DNA of 16,175 nucleotides from CAZXDS01 sp964639525 (GTDB lineage Bacteria > Bacteroidota > Ignavibacteria > Ignavibacteriales > Melioribacteraceae), in NCBI GenBank assembly GCA_964639525.1, contig CAZXDS010000061.1, forward strand, positions 1 through 16,175. The letters run 5' to 3'. Below are positions 1-6,464 of the stretch, piece after piece. How positions within the stretch are numbered: the first letter of the stretch is position 1; each line of letters begins with the position of its first letter. Below the pieces are notes generated by a model. It did not search any database, had not been told where the DNA came from, and worked only from the letters and a program-made list of their open reading frames with translations. A program made the position numbers and the translations under genes.

Positions 1-12
1 TTACACTGAAAA

Positions 13-132
13 TTGTAGAACCGACTTTCTAGTCGGTTTATCTTTCAATGTTTTAAAATATTTAATTTTCTTACTGTTTTCTAAGTTTTCTCTACATTTA
101 ACCAGGAACAAACTGGAAAGTTTGTTCTACAA
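13..132. repeat. BIME-like inverted pair of GTAG-hairpin units
   Basis: Two imperfect palindromes face each other. The left one has stem AACCGACT (19-26) and AGTCGGTT (31-38) with a four-base loop, preceded by TTGTAG (13-18). The right one has stem GAACAAACT (106-114) and AGTTTGTTC (119-127), followed by CTACAA (127-132). The reverse complement of the right unit matches the left through TTGTAGAAC, ACTTTC, AGT and the final GTT, so they are diverged copies in inverted orientation. GTAG in front of an imperfect palindrome is the known layout of REP sequences mobilised by REP-associated tyrosine transposases (RAYTs), and inverted pairs of these are called BIMEs. No transposase gene lies in the window, so the assignment to that class is inference. 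A weaker relic of the same repeat seems to lie just after the first gene: AAGTTTGTCCTA at 931-942, then TTACACT, which also opens the window. Confidence 0.55.
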
Positions 133-221
133 CAACAAATTAATATTGAAAACTGTATTATTTGACTCTGAATCGCTGCCACTTCAAACTATAATTGACT
201 TTTACTTATTAATACAATAGG

Positions 222-238
222 TTTATCGTTTCGATAAA
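222..238 (+). promoter_or_regulatory. 7-bp perfect hairpin immediately before the yggS start
   Basis: TTTATCG (222-228) and CGATAAA (232-238) are perfect complements with a three-base TTT spacer, and the repeat ends exactly where the GTG start codon begins. It occupies the place where a Shine-Dalgarno site would be. It could be an operator or a hairpin affecting translation, but it is short and AT-rich, so chance is possible. Confidence 0.3.
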
Positions 239-928
239 GTGAAAATGATTGAGAAAAAGATAAAAATAGTTCAAAACGAAATTGCCGAAACTTGTGCAAA
301 ATGCGGCAGAGATGTTTCGGAGATCAGACTTGTTGCTGTTTCTAAAACGAAGCCGATTGATGATATTTATTCCGCAAAAAATGCAGGTCTAGTCGATTTT
401 GGTGAAAATAAAGCACTCGAATTTAGAGACAAAGCGAAAGAAATAGATAATAATATCGTGTGGCATTTTATCGGTCATTTGCAGACTAACAAAATCAAAT
501 ACGTTATACCCTATGCTCATTTTCTTCATTCTGTTGACTCAATTAAATTGGCTGAAGAAATAAACAAACGTGCTGTAAAACTATCTAAAATTCAAAAAAT
601 ATTTCTTGAATTTAATACTTCAGGAGAAGATACCAAGTTTGGAATAACTTCATTTGAAGATGGACTGAAATTAGTTGAATTTTGTAAAAAGCAAACTAAT
701 TTGGAACTAACCGGTTTAATGACAATGGCACCTTATACGAACAATGAAAGTTTAATTCGTAAATCATTTTCAAAATTGCGTAATTATTTGAACATGTTTA
801 ATAACAGAGGATTTAATCTCAAAGAATTATCGATGGGAATGAGTAACGATTTTCAACCGGCAATAGAAGAAGGCGCCACAATTGTTAGAGTCGGCTCGAA
901 AATTTTCGGGGAACGAGTTTATACTTAA
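239..928 (+). CDS. yggS: YggS/PROSC-family pyridoxal phosphate homeostasis protein
   Basis: This is a PLP-binding protein of the YggS/PROSC/YBL036C family, a single-domain TIM barrel resembling the N-terminal domain of alanine racemase. It has no established catalytic activity and is thought to buffer free cytosolic PLP. At 229 residues it has the family's usual length. The PLP-binding lysine is K36 in LVAVSKTKP, the same position as in E. coli YggS. Other family blocks are FGEN (about residues 55-58), WHFIGHLQTNK, LTGLMTMAP, and the C-terminal phosphate-binding segment LSMGMSNDFQPAIEEGAT followed by VRVGSKIFGER. The start is either GTG at 239 or ATG at 245. I chose GTG because it places the lysine at 36, but neither has a clear Shine-Dalgarno site. 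The gene stands alone, separated from the divIVA operon by 357 bases that carry repeats. The family call is secure. Confidence 0.95.
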   Translation: MKMIEKKIKIVQNEIAETCAKCGRDVSEIRLVAVSKTKPIDDIYSAKNAGLVDFGENKALEFRDKAKEIDNNIVWHFIGHLQTNKIKYVIPYAHFLHSVDSIKLAEEINKRAVKLSKIQKIFLEFNTSGEDTKFGITSFEDGLKLVEFCKKQTNLELTGLMTMAPYTNNESLIRKSFSKLRNYLNMFNNRGFNLKELSMGMSNDFQPAIEEGATIVRVGSKIFGERVYT

Positions 929-1014
929 ACAAGTTTGTCCTAAAAACATGTTACACTAAAGTGCAATTTTGAACTTAGAAGAAATCTTTCAAATATTCGT
1001 TTTTAGTCTGTTTC

Positions 1015-1034
1015 CCCACGGCTGAAGTCGTGGG
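1015..1034. repeat. Solo palindromic hairpin (CCCACGGCT/AGTCGTGGG)
   Basis: CCCACGGCTGAAGTCGTGGG folds into a 9-pair stem with one G-T pair around a GA centre. It has the same design as the hairpin at 15997-16016: a GC-rich stem closing on CTGAAG. There is no T-tract after it, so it is not a standard intrinsic terminator. It is probably a dispersed REP-like repeat. Confidence 0.5.
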
Positions 1035-1099
1035 TTAGTAAAAATATTACTTTTTAGAATGAACTCATTTATTATTTTTAATTTTTTGACAAAATAAAC

Positions 1100-1117
1100 A
1101 TCCGGCATCTGCCGGAT
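1100..1117. repeat. Solo palindromic hairpin (ATCCGGCA/TGCCGGAT)
   Basis: ATCCGGCATCTGCCGGAT is a perfect 8-bp stem around a TC centre. It stands out sharply from the AT-rich surroundings. No T-tract follows, so a REP-like dispersed repeat is more likely than a terminator. Confidence 0.5.
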
Positions 1118-1198
1118 AGTTATTAATAATATAGAATAGAAAGTCGTAAGCTTAAATGTTTGTCATTCTTGTGCTGTTAAGCGAAATCTATATTTATG

Positions 1199-1223
1199 CA
1201 AATATTTACAATGAAAATATTTG
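1199..1223. promoter_or_regulatory. 9-bp inverted repeat, possible operator upstream of divIVA
   Basis: CAAATATTT (1199-1207) and AAATATTTG (1215-1223) are perfect complements separated by seven bases. The centre-to-centre spacing of 16 bases suits a dimeric regulator on one face of the helix. The site lies about 34 bases upstream of the candidate -7 element. The arms are pure A/T apart from one base, so this could arise by chance in such DNA. Confidence 0.2.
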
Positions 1224-1256
1224 GAAATGATATTTTACAAAGTTTTTAATCAAATA

Positions 1257-1264
1257 TATTTTTG
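1257..1264 (+). promoter_or_regulatory. Possible -7 promoter element (TATTTTTG) for the divIVA operon
   Basis: TATTTTTG matches the TAnnTTTG -7 consensus known for the primary sigma factor of Bacteroidota. Transcription would begin near 1270, leaving a leader of about 15 bases before the divIVA ATG. I find no matching TTG about 20 bases further upstream, so support is partial. Confidence 0.3.
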
Positions 1265-1285
1265 ACATTTTAAATTTAGGTTATT

Positions 1286-1831
1286 ATGGGATTTACACCA
1301 CATAGTATAAAAAACCAAGAGTTCAGTCGTTCAGTTAGAGGATACGACAAGGACGAGGTTAATGCATTTCTGGAAAACGTTTCGGATGAATTTGAAAAAC
1401 TGAAATATGAAAATGATAAAATGACTTCGGAAATTGATTTGTTAAAAGATCAAGTTAACGAGTTTAAGAAAATAGAAAAGACTCTTCAAGAAACTTTACT
1501 AAAAGCTCAAGAATCATCAAGTAAAGCTGTTGATTCTGCCAAGAAACAGACCTCATTAATGATTAAAGAAGCTGAACTAAAAGCTGTGCAAATAATAGAT
1601 AACGCAAAAGAAAGCTCTGAATTTATTCGTAATGCCGTTATGAAATTACGCGAAGAAAAAAATCTATTGGTTGCAAAAATTAAAGCAATGGTCGATTCTC
1701 AAGCAAAACTTTTAGCAATGAATGTTGAAAATATTGAAGCACAACCAATTGAAACAAAAACTGCAAAGAAAAAAAGCACTAAATTCAAAGATGATATTAA
1801 TGTAAATGATATTCTGGAGAAACTTTTATGA
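1286..1831 (+). CDS. divIVA: DivIVA domain-containing cell-pole/septum protein
   Basis: DivIVA proteins are coiled-coil scaffolds that bind negatively curved membrane at poles and division septa and recruit partner proteins. Residues 1-40 match the lipid-binding N-terminal domain: TPHSIKNQEFSRSVRGYDKD and then EVNAFLENV, close to B. subtilis DivIVA. R18 of the membrane-binding loop is conserved, while the inserting F17 is replaced by V17. A long coiled coil follows (about 35-145) and includes KKIEKTLQETLLKAQE and SLMIKEAELKAVQII, both recognisable in the B. subtilis protein. The C-terminus (about 150-181) is a Lys-rich linker and a short helix NVNDILEKLL, possibly a partner-binding tail. The length, 181 residues, is typical. 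Start is ATG 1286 with only a weak TTTAGG site. The stop overlaps the next gene's start in ATGA, which indicates translational coupling. Family call is firm; its exact role in a diderm cell is not known from sequence. Confidence 0.93.
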   Translation: MGFTPHSIKNQEFSRSVRGYDKDEVNAFLENVSDEFEKLKYENDKMTSEIDLLKDQVNEFKKIEKTLQETLLKAQESSSKAVDSAKKQTSLMIKEAELKAVQIIDNAKESSEFIRNAVMKLREEKNLLVAKIKAMVDSQAKLLAMNVENIEAQPIETKTAKKKSTKFKDDINVNDILEKLL

Positions 1832-2649
1832 GCAAACTGAATGAAAAAATTAAAGAAACACTCGAAGTAATAAAAGCAAAAACGGATAAACAATATAAAA
1901 TTGGGATAATACTCGGAACCGGACTTGGCGGTTTAGTAAGTGATATTGCTGTTGAGCAAACGATTGATTATACCGATTTGCCGCATTTCCCATTGTCAAC
2001 AGTTGAATCACACAAAGGAAAATTAATTTTCGGTAAACTTGAAGAAAACAATGTTGTTTGCATGCAAGGGCGCTTTCACTATTATGAAGGCTATTCGATG
2101 AAACAAATTGTATATCCGGTAAGGGTAATGAAAAAACTCGGTGTACAAATTTTACTCGTTTCAAATGCCTGCGGAGGATTAAATCCGCTTTACAAAAAAG
2201 GTGATGTGATGATTATGGTTGATCATATTAATCTACTTGGAGACAATCCTTTAATAGGACCAAATGAAGATGATTTTGGACCGCGTTTCCCCGATATGAG
2301 TGAACCATATTCCCAAAGCCTGATTAGTCTTGCAGAAAAAGCAGCACTTGATAATAAAATCAGAGTACAAAAAGGTGTTTATGTTGCCGTACCCGGTCCC
2401 AATTTGGAAACCAAAGCGGAATACCGATTCTTAAGAAATATTGGTGCCGATGTAGTCGGCATGTCAACAATTCCTGAAGACATTGCGGCTAATCATATGG
2501 GAATGCAAGTTCTCGGGTTAAGCATTATTACTGATGAGTGTTTCCCTGATAGCTTAAAACCTGTAAATGTTGAAGAAATTATCGCGGCTGCAAATGAAGC
2601 AGAGCCAAAAATGACTGCAATAATTAAAGGAGTTGTAAACAAACTGTGA
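1828..2649 (+). CDS. Purine nucleoside phosphorylase, trimeric (PNP/MTAP) family
   Basis: The family cleaves purine (deoxy)nucleosides with phosphate to free base and (deoxy)ribose-1-phosphate in purine salvage. It is recognised by the phosphate/ribose loop GTGLGG (30-35), RFHYYEGY (82-89, with H84), SNACGGLNP (112-120), the base-site VPGPNLETKAEY (188-199) and VVGMSTIPED (209-218). At 273 residues it is of normal length for trimeric PNP. Start ATG 1828 overlaps the divIVA stop by four bases and has GGAGA at 1816-1820. Three substrate-contact positions are unusual: T31 where mammalian PNP has Ser33, D236 where it has the base-selecting Asn243, and V248 where it has the 5'-OH-contacting His257. 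All three resemble methylthioadenosine phosphorylase (MTAP), but E194 (PNP Glu201) is kept. Its substrate may therefore be 6-aminopurine or 5'-modified nucleosides rather than inosine/guanosine. It could equally be a normal PNP of a divergent subfamily. Confidence 0.92.
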   Translation: MSKLNEKIKETLEVIKAKTDKQYKIGIILGTGLGGLVSDIAVEQTIDYTDLPHFPLSTVESHKGKLIFGKLEENNVVCMQGRFHYYEGYSMKQIVYPVRVMKKLGVQILLVSNACGGLNPLYKKGDVMIMVDHINLLGDNPLIGPNEDDFGPRFPDMSEPYSQSLISLAEKAALDNKIRVQKGVYVAVPGPNLETKAEYRFLRNIGADVVGMSTIPEDIAANHMGMQVLGLSIITDECFPDSLKPVNVEEIIAAANEAEPKMTAIIKGVVNKL

Positions 2650-3257
2650 ACGTAATGAAAAAATATTATTTGATAACACCGGCAATTATTGTTGTTTTAA
2701 TTTTTGCTTCAAATTTTTTGAACACAACTTTATTTGGAGTTGCAACCGGTGATTTCTCCGTTTGGTTTGTTCTTGCTGTTTTTGTATTTGCTTCGGGCTG
2801 GTTTATGAATGCAACAATTGGCTGGATTAACGGTGGGAAAATTTTATTCGCGGTAGTTGTGGCTATTACTATTGTAAGCATAATAATGGTTACTTTATTC
2901 CGAGGTTATTTTGGATTGAGCGAATTGCTTGTTGAAAATTTATTGGTCTTTGCTTTAAGAAATATATTCCTGGGAGCTATGGGATTTTTTGGAATGGCTA
3001 TTTCAGAAAATATGATTCTGCAAAAAGAATTGGAGAATTATAAGTCTAAAAATAACGATTATGAAAAACACGTTGAGAATGCAGAAAAAGAAGCACGGTT
3101 AACAATAAATGAAGCAAAAATAACAGCAGAAAGGATTATATTTGAGGCTCAAAAAAAATCAAAAGATGTAATTGATACAAAAAATAAAATTGAACGGAAT
3201 CTAAAAGAGTTTATTCAAACCGAAAGAGAACTGTTAAAAAAATACGAAGAAAACTAA
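2646..3257 (+). CDS. Four-helix membrane protein with DivIVA-like coiled-coil tail
   Basis: I do not recognise a named family. The first ~120 residues contain four hydrophobic segments (about 7-25, 37-59, 65-86 and 97-119). Residues ~122-200 form a charged helix with coiled-coil spacing. Residues 145-175 align without gaps to residues 84-114 of the DivIVA encoded two genes upstream, with 11 of 31 identical, including the pattern L.I.EA...A..II..A. The end (KKSKDVIDTKNKIERN and ERELLKK) also resembles the C-terminal half of Firmicute DivIVA. This suggests a membrane-anchored partner or relative of DivIVA, but coiled coils converge easily. The start is GTG 2646, overlapping the pnp stop as GTGA, with AAAGGAG at 2626-2632. 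ATG 2655 is an alternative start that would remove three residues. Only 27 bases separate it from ileS. Confidence 0.75.
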   Translation: MNVMKKYYLITPAIIVVLIFASNFLNTTLFGVATGDFSVWFVLAVFVFASGWFMNATIGWINGGKILFAVVVAITIVSIIMVTLFRGYFGLSELLVENLLVFALRNIFLGAMGFFGMAISENMILQKELENYKSKNNDYEKHVENAEKEARLTINEAKITAERIIFEAQKKSKDVIDTKNKIERNLKEFIQTERELLKKYEEN

Positions 3258-3284
3258 CTTTTAAAATTATTATCAATACTACTT

Positions 3285-6200
3285 ATGTTTAAACAATACG
3301 AAAAAATAAACTACCCTGAAATTGAAAAAAGAATTTCAAAGTTTTGGAAAGAGAATAGAATCTTTGAAAAAAGTATAGAACAAAGAGACGAATCAAAACC
3401 ATTTACTTTTTACGAAGGACCTCCAACGGCAAACGGAAAACCGGGCATTCATCATGTTATGGCTCGAACATTAAAAGATTTGGTTTGCCGTTATAAATCA
3501 TTTAAAGGATACCGTGTAAATAGAAAAGCTGGTTGGGACACTCACGGTTTACCGGTTGAAATTGAAGTTGAAAAAAGACTAGGAATAAAAAGCAAAAGTG
3601 AAATCCCTGAATTCGGCGTAGCAAAATATAATAAAGCTTGTTTGGATTCTGTTTTTACTTATAAAGACCTTTGGGAAAAAATGACGGAGCGTATGGGCTA
3701 TTGGTTAGACCTTAACGACCCTTATATTACGTGTACAAATGAATATATCGAATCAGTTTGGTGGGCATTAAAAACACTTTTCACAAAAGGATTAATTTAT
3801 AAAGATTATAAAATAGTCCCGCAATGCCCTCGTTCGGAAACCGTACTTTCTTCGCACGAACTCGCTTTGGGATATAAAGAAACTAAAGACCCTTCGGTAT
3901 ATGCATTATTTAAATTGAGAGATTCCGGTTTAACTAAAAAAGGAGATGCTTATTTCTTAGTTTGGACAACAACTCCCTGGACACTTATCTCGAATGTTGC
4001 TCTCGCTGTCGGTTCTGATATTGACTATGTAAAAGTGAACACGGAAAATAAGCTTATAATACTTGCAAAAGAAAGACTTTCCATATTAAAAGAAAAATAT
4101 GAAATTGTTGCCGAATACAAAGGAAGTGAACTTGCAGGACAAGAATATTATCAATTATTTGATTATTTAACAGTTGATAAAAAAGGGTTTTATGTTGTGG
4201 AAGCAGATTTTGTAAGTACTTCCGATGGCTCCGGTATTGTTCACATGGCACCCGCTTTTGGTGCAGACGACTACGAAGTTTCAAAAAAATACGATTTGCC
4301 TTTCCTTCAACCTGTTACACGAGGCGGAAAATTTACTGATGATATTACAGATTTTGCAGGAGTTTTTGTAAAAGATGCTGATTTAGATATCATTTACATG
4401 ATGAAGAAAGCAGGAACACTTTACAAAAAGGAAACAATAACCCATACTTATCCGTTTAGTTGGCGTTTCGATGATGTTCCGGTTATTTATTATGCACGAG
4501 AATCATGGTTTATCAGAACTACTTCCGTTGCCGATAGAATGGTTGAACTTAACAAAACAATAAATTGGCATCCGCCGGAAGTTGGGAGCGGACGTTTCGG
4601 CAATTGGCTTTCGGAAAACAAAGACTGGGCTTTATCCCGCGATAGATTTTGGGCTACTCCCCTGCCAATTTGGGTCAACGATAATGGTGAGTCATTTGCA
4701 GTTGGAAGCATTGAAGAACTAAAAGAAGGTTTTATTGAGAAAGAAGGAAAGAGAATTTCGGTAAGTGAATTTGATAACATTGACCTTCACAAACCATTTG
4801 TTGACGATATTAAATTTGAAAGAAACGGAAAAATTTATACGAGAACACCCGAACTGATTGATGTGTGGTTCGATTCCGGCTCAATGCCATTTGCTCAACT
4901 ACATTACCCGTTTGAAAACAAAGAACTGTTTGAGAAAAACTTTCCTGCCGATTATATCTGTGAAGGAATAGATCAAACACGCGGTTGGTTTTATACTATG
5001 CACGCAATTTCAACAATGTTGTTTGATAATGTGGCATACAAAAATTTAATTGTAAACGAATTAATACTTGATAAGAACGGACTGAAAATGTCAAAGTCAA
5101 AAGGCAATACCGTAAATCCCTTTGATTTATTTGATAAATACGGAGCCGATGCTACTCGTTGGTATTTAATGACTACAAGCCCGCCGTGGAGACCTACGTT
5201 ATTTGACGAAGACGGAATTGTTGAAGTTCAGAGAAAATTTTTCGGAACTTTAATGAATACATATTCCTTCTTCGTACTTTACGCGAATATTGACAATTTT
5301 GATTTCTCGGAAAATCCGGTGCCGATTAGTAAACGCCCTGAAATTGACAGATGGATTATTTCAAAGTTAAACTCTCTTGTTAAAGAGTACGAAAATAATC
5401 TTGAAAATTACGAAACAACCAAAGCTGCAAGAGCAGTCGCTTCTTTCACTTTGGATCAATTATCAAATTGGTATGTACGCCGAAACAGAAGAAGGTTTTG
5501 GAAATCGGACATAAACGAAAATAAACTTTCTGCATATCAAACATTGTACGAATGCTTGATTACAGTTGCTAAACTTACTGCTCCGTTTGCTCCGTACATT
5601 GCAGACGAACTTTACCAAAATCTTAACAATGTTGCAAAACTTGAAGATAACCAATCAATTCATCTTGTTGATTTCCCTGAAATTGGATTTATTGATGAAA
5701 ACCTTGAAACTAAAATGGATATGGCACAGCATATTGTTTATCTTGCAAGGTCTATGCGTGCAAAAAATAATCTAAAGGTCAGGCAACCTCTCAATAAAAT
5801 TATAGTTGCTGTAAAACCAACATCGCGAAACGCAGTGCAGAATATTAAAGAAATAATTCTTGAAGAATTAAACATTAAGGAATTAGAAGTACTGGAAGAT
5901 GATTCTTCAATTGTAAATAAATCTGCCAAAGCTAATTTTAAATCACTCGGTCCAAAATATGGGAAGTTAATGAAAGCACTTTCCGCCGAGATACTTAAAC
6001 TAGATAAAGAAGCAATCTCCAAATTTGAAGAAGAAAGACAAATTAGTATAAATGTTAATAATCAAGATATTTTACTTGATACCGATGACGTTGAAATTAT
6101 TTCCACTGAAATTGAAGGTTGGGTTGTTGAAGCGGAAAACGGTGTTACGGTGGCAATTGACACGGAACTTAATGAAGATTTAATTTCCGAAGGCTACGCT

Positions 6201-6446
6201 CGCGAATTTGTGAACAGAGTTCAAAATATGAGAAAAGATTTTGGGCTTGACGTTATGGATAGAATTGATGTAAGTTTGCAATCCGATAAAATATTTGTTG
6301 ATTATATTATTAAATTTTCTGATTATATTAAAGTCGAAGTTTTGGCAAAAGATTTGAATACGGTAATTAGCGATGGGGGCTTCAAACAAGAATGGCAAAT
6401 TGGTGATTATATTTGTATTATCAATATTCAAAAAGTTAAGATGTAA
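3285..6446 (+). CDS. ileS: Isoleucyl-tRNA synthetase, type 2 (eukaryote-like), GIHH variant
   Basis: This class I synthetase charges tRNA-Ile with isoleucine in the cytoplasm. Its 1053 residues and overall style fit the eukaryote-like type 2 group (IleRS2), which includes mupirocin-resistant enzymes. The catalytic Rossmann fold starts with FYEGPPTANGK (42-52). The usual HIGH signature is replaced by GIHH (54-57), with the first and third residues exchanged. The CP1 editing domain is marked by the Thr-rich peptide VWTTTPWT (226-233) and DGSGIVHMAPAFGADD (314-329). KMSKS is at 601-605. The anticodon-binding domain follows, with LDQLSNWYVRRNRRRFW at about 721-740, then a type-2 C-terminal region. 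There is no Shine-Dalgarno site at ATG 3285, but the N-terminus matches the family. It lies in the middle of the operon, 18 bases before the DksA-like gene. Confidence 0.97.
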   Translation: MFKQYEKINYPEIEKRISKFWKENRIFEKSIEQRDESKPFTFYEGPPTANGKPGIHHVMARTLKDLVCRYKSFKGYRVNRKAGWDTHGLPVEIEVEKRLGIKSKSEIPEFGVAKYNKACLDSVFTYKDLWEKMTERMGYWLDLNDPYITCTNEYIESVWWALKTLFTKGLIYKDYKIVPQCPRSETVLSSHELALGYKETKDPSVYALFKLRDSGLTKKGDAYFLVWTTTPWTLISNVALAVGSDIDYVKVNTENKLIILAKERLSILKEKYEIVAEYKGSELAGQEYYQLFDYLTVDKKGFYVVEADFVSTSDGSGIVHMAPAFGADDYEVSKKYDLPFLQPVTRGGKFTDDITDFAGVFVKDADLDIIYMMKKAGTLYKKETITHTYPFSWRFDDVPVIYYARESWFIRTTSVADRMVELNKTINWHPPEVGSGRFGNWLSENKDWALSRDRFWATPLPIWVNDNGESFAVGSIEELKEGFIEKEGKRISVSEFDNIDLHKPFVDDIKFERNGKIYTRTPELIDVWFDSGSMPFAQLHYPFENKELFEKNFPADYICEGIDQTRGWFYTMHAISTMLFDNVAYKNLIVNELILDKNGLKMSKSKGNTVNPFDLFDKYGADATRWYLMTTSPPWRPTLFDEDGIVEVQRKFFGTLMNTYSFFVLYANIDNFDFSENPVPISKRPEIDRWIISKLNSLVKEYENNLENYETTKAARAVASFTLDQLSNWYVRRNRRRFWKSDINENKLSAYQTLYECLITVAKLTAPFAPYIADELYQNLNNVAKLEDNQSIHLVDFPEIGFIDENLETKMDMAQHIVYLARSMRAKNNLKVRQPLNKIIVAVKPTSRNAVQNIKEIILEELNIKELEVLEDDSSIVNKSAKANFKSLGPKYGKLMKALSAEILKLDKEAISKFEEERQISINVNNQDILLDTDDVEIISTEIEGWVVEAENGVTVAIDTELNEDLISEGYAREFVNRVQNMRKDFGLDVMDRIDVSLQSDKIFVDYIIKFSDYIKVEVLAKDLNTVISDGGFKQEWQIGDYICIINIQKVKM

Positions 6447-6453
6447 ATAAGTC

Positions 6454-6460
6454 AAGGAGA
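6454..6460 (+). promoter_or_regulatory. Strong Shine-Dalgarno site for the DksA-like gene
   Basis: AAGGAGA lies 4 bases before ATG 6465. It is among the clearest ribosome-binding sites in a window where most genes lack one, and it fixes the start of the Lys-rich protein. Confidence 0.7.
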
Positions 6461-6464
6461 AGAA

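Larger units (their letters stand above)
929..1285. other. 357-base intergenic region with hairpins and a possible promoter
   Basis: I see no gene here. The stretch holds a degenerate relic of the 13-132 repeat (about 931-960), two compact hairpins (1015-1034 and 1100-1117), a 9-bp AT-rich inverted repeat (1199-1223) and a TAnnTTTG-type promoter element (1257-1264) in front of divIVA. Confidence 0.6.

Noticed and set aside
195..218. TTGACT and TACAAT as a sigma-70 promoter for yggS
   Set aside because: The spacer is only 12 bases, well short of the usual 16-18, and the organism probably uses a different consensus.
1..1117. Possible CRISPR array, because of several short palindromic repeats
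   Set aside because: The repeats differ in sequence, are irregularly spaced with a gene between them, and no cas genes are present.
1850..2164. 104-codon open frame on the - strand inside the nucleoside phosphorylase gene
   Set aside because: It is an antisense shadow of a strongly conserved enzyme, with no ribosome-binding site or protein-like motif.
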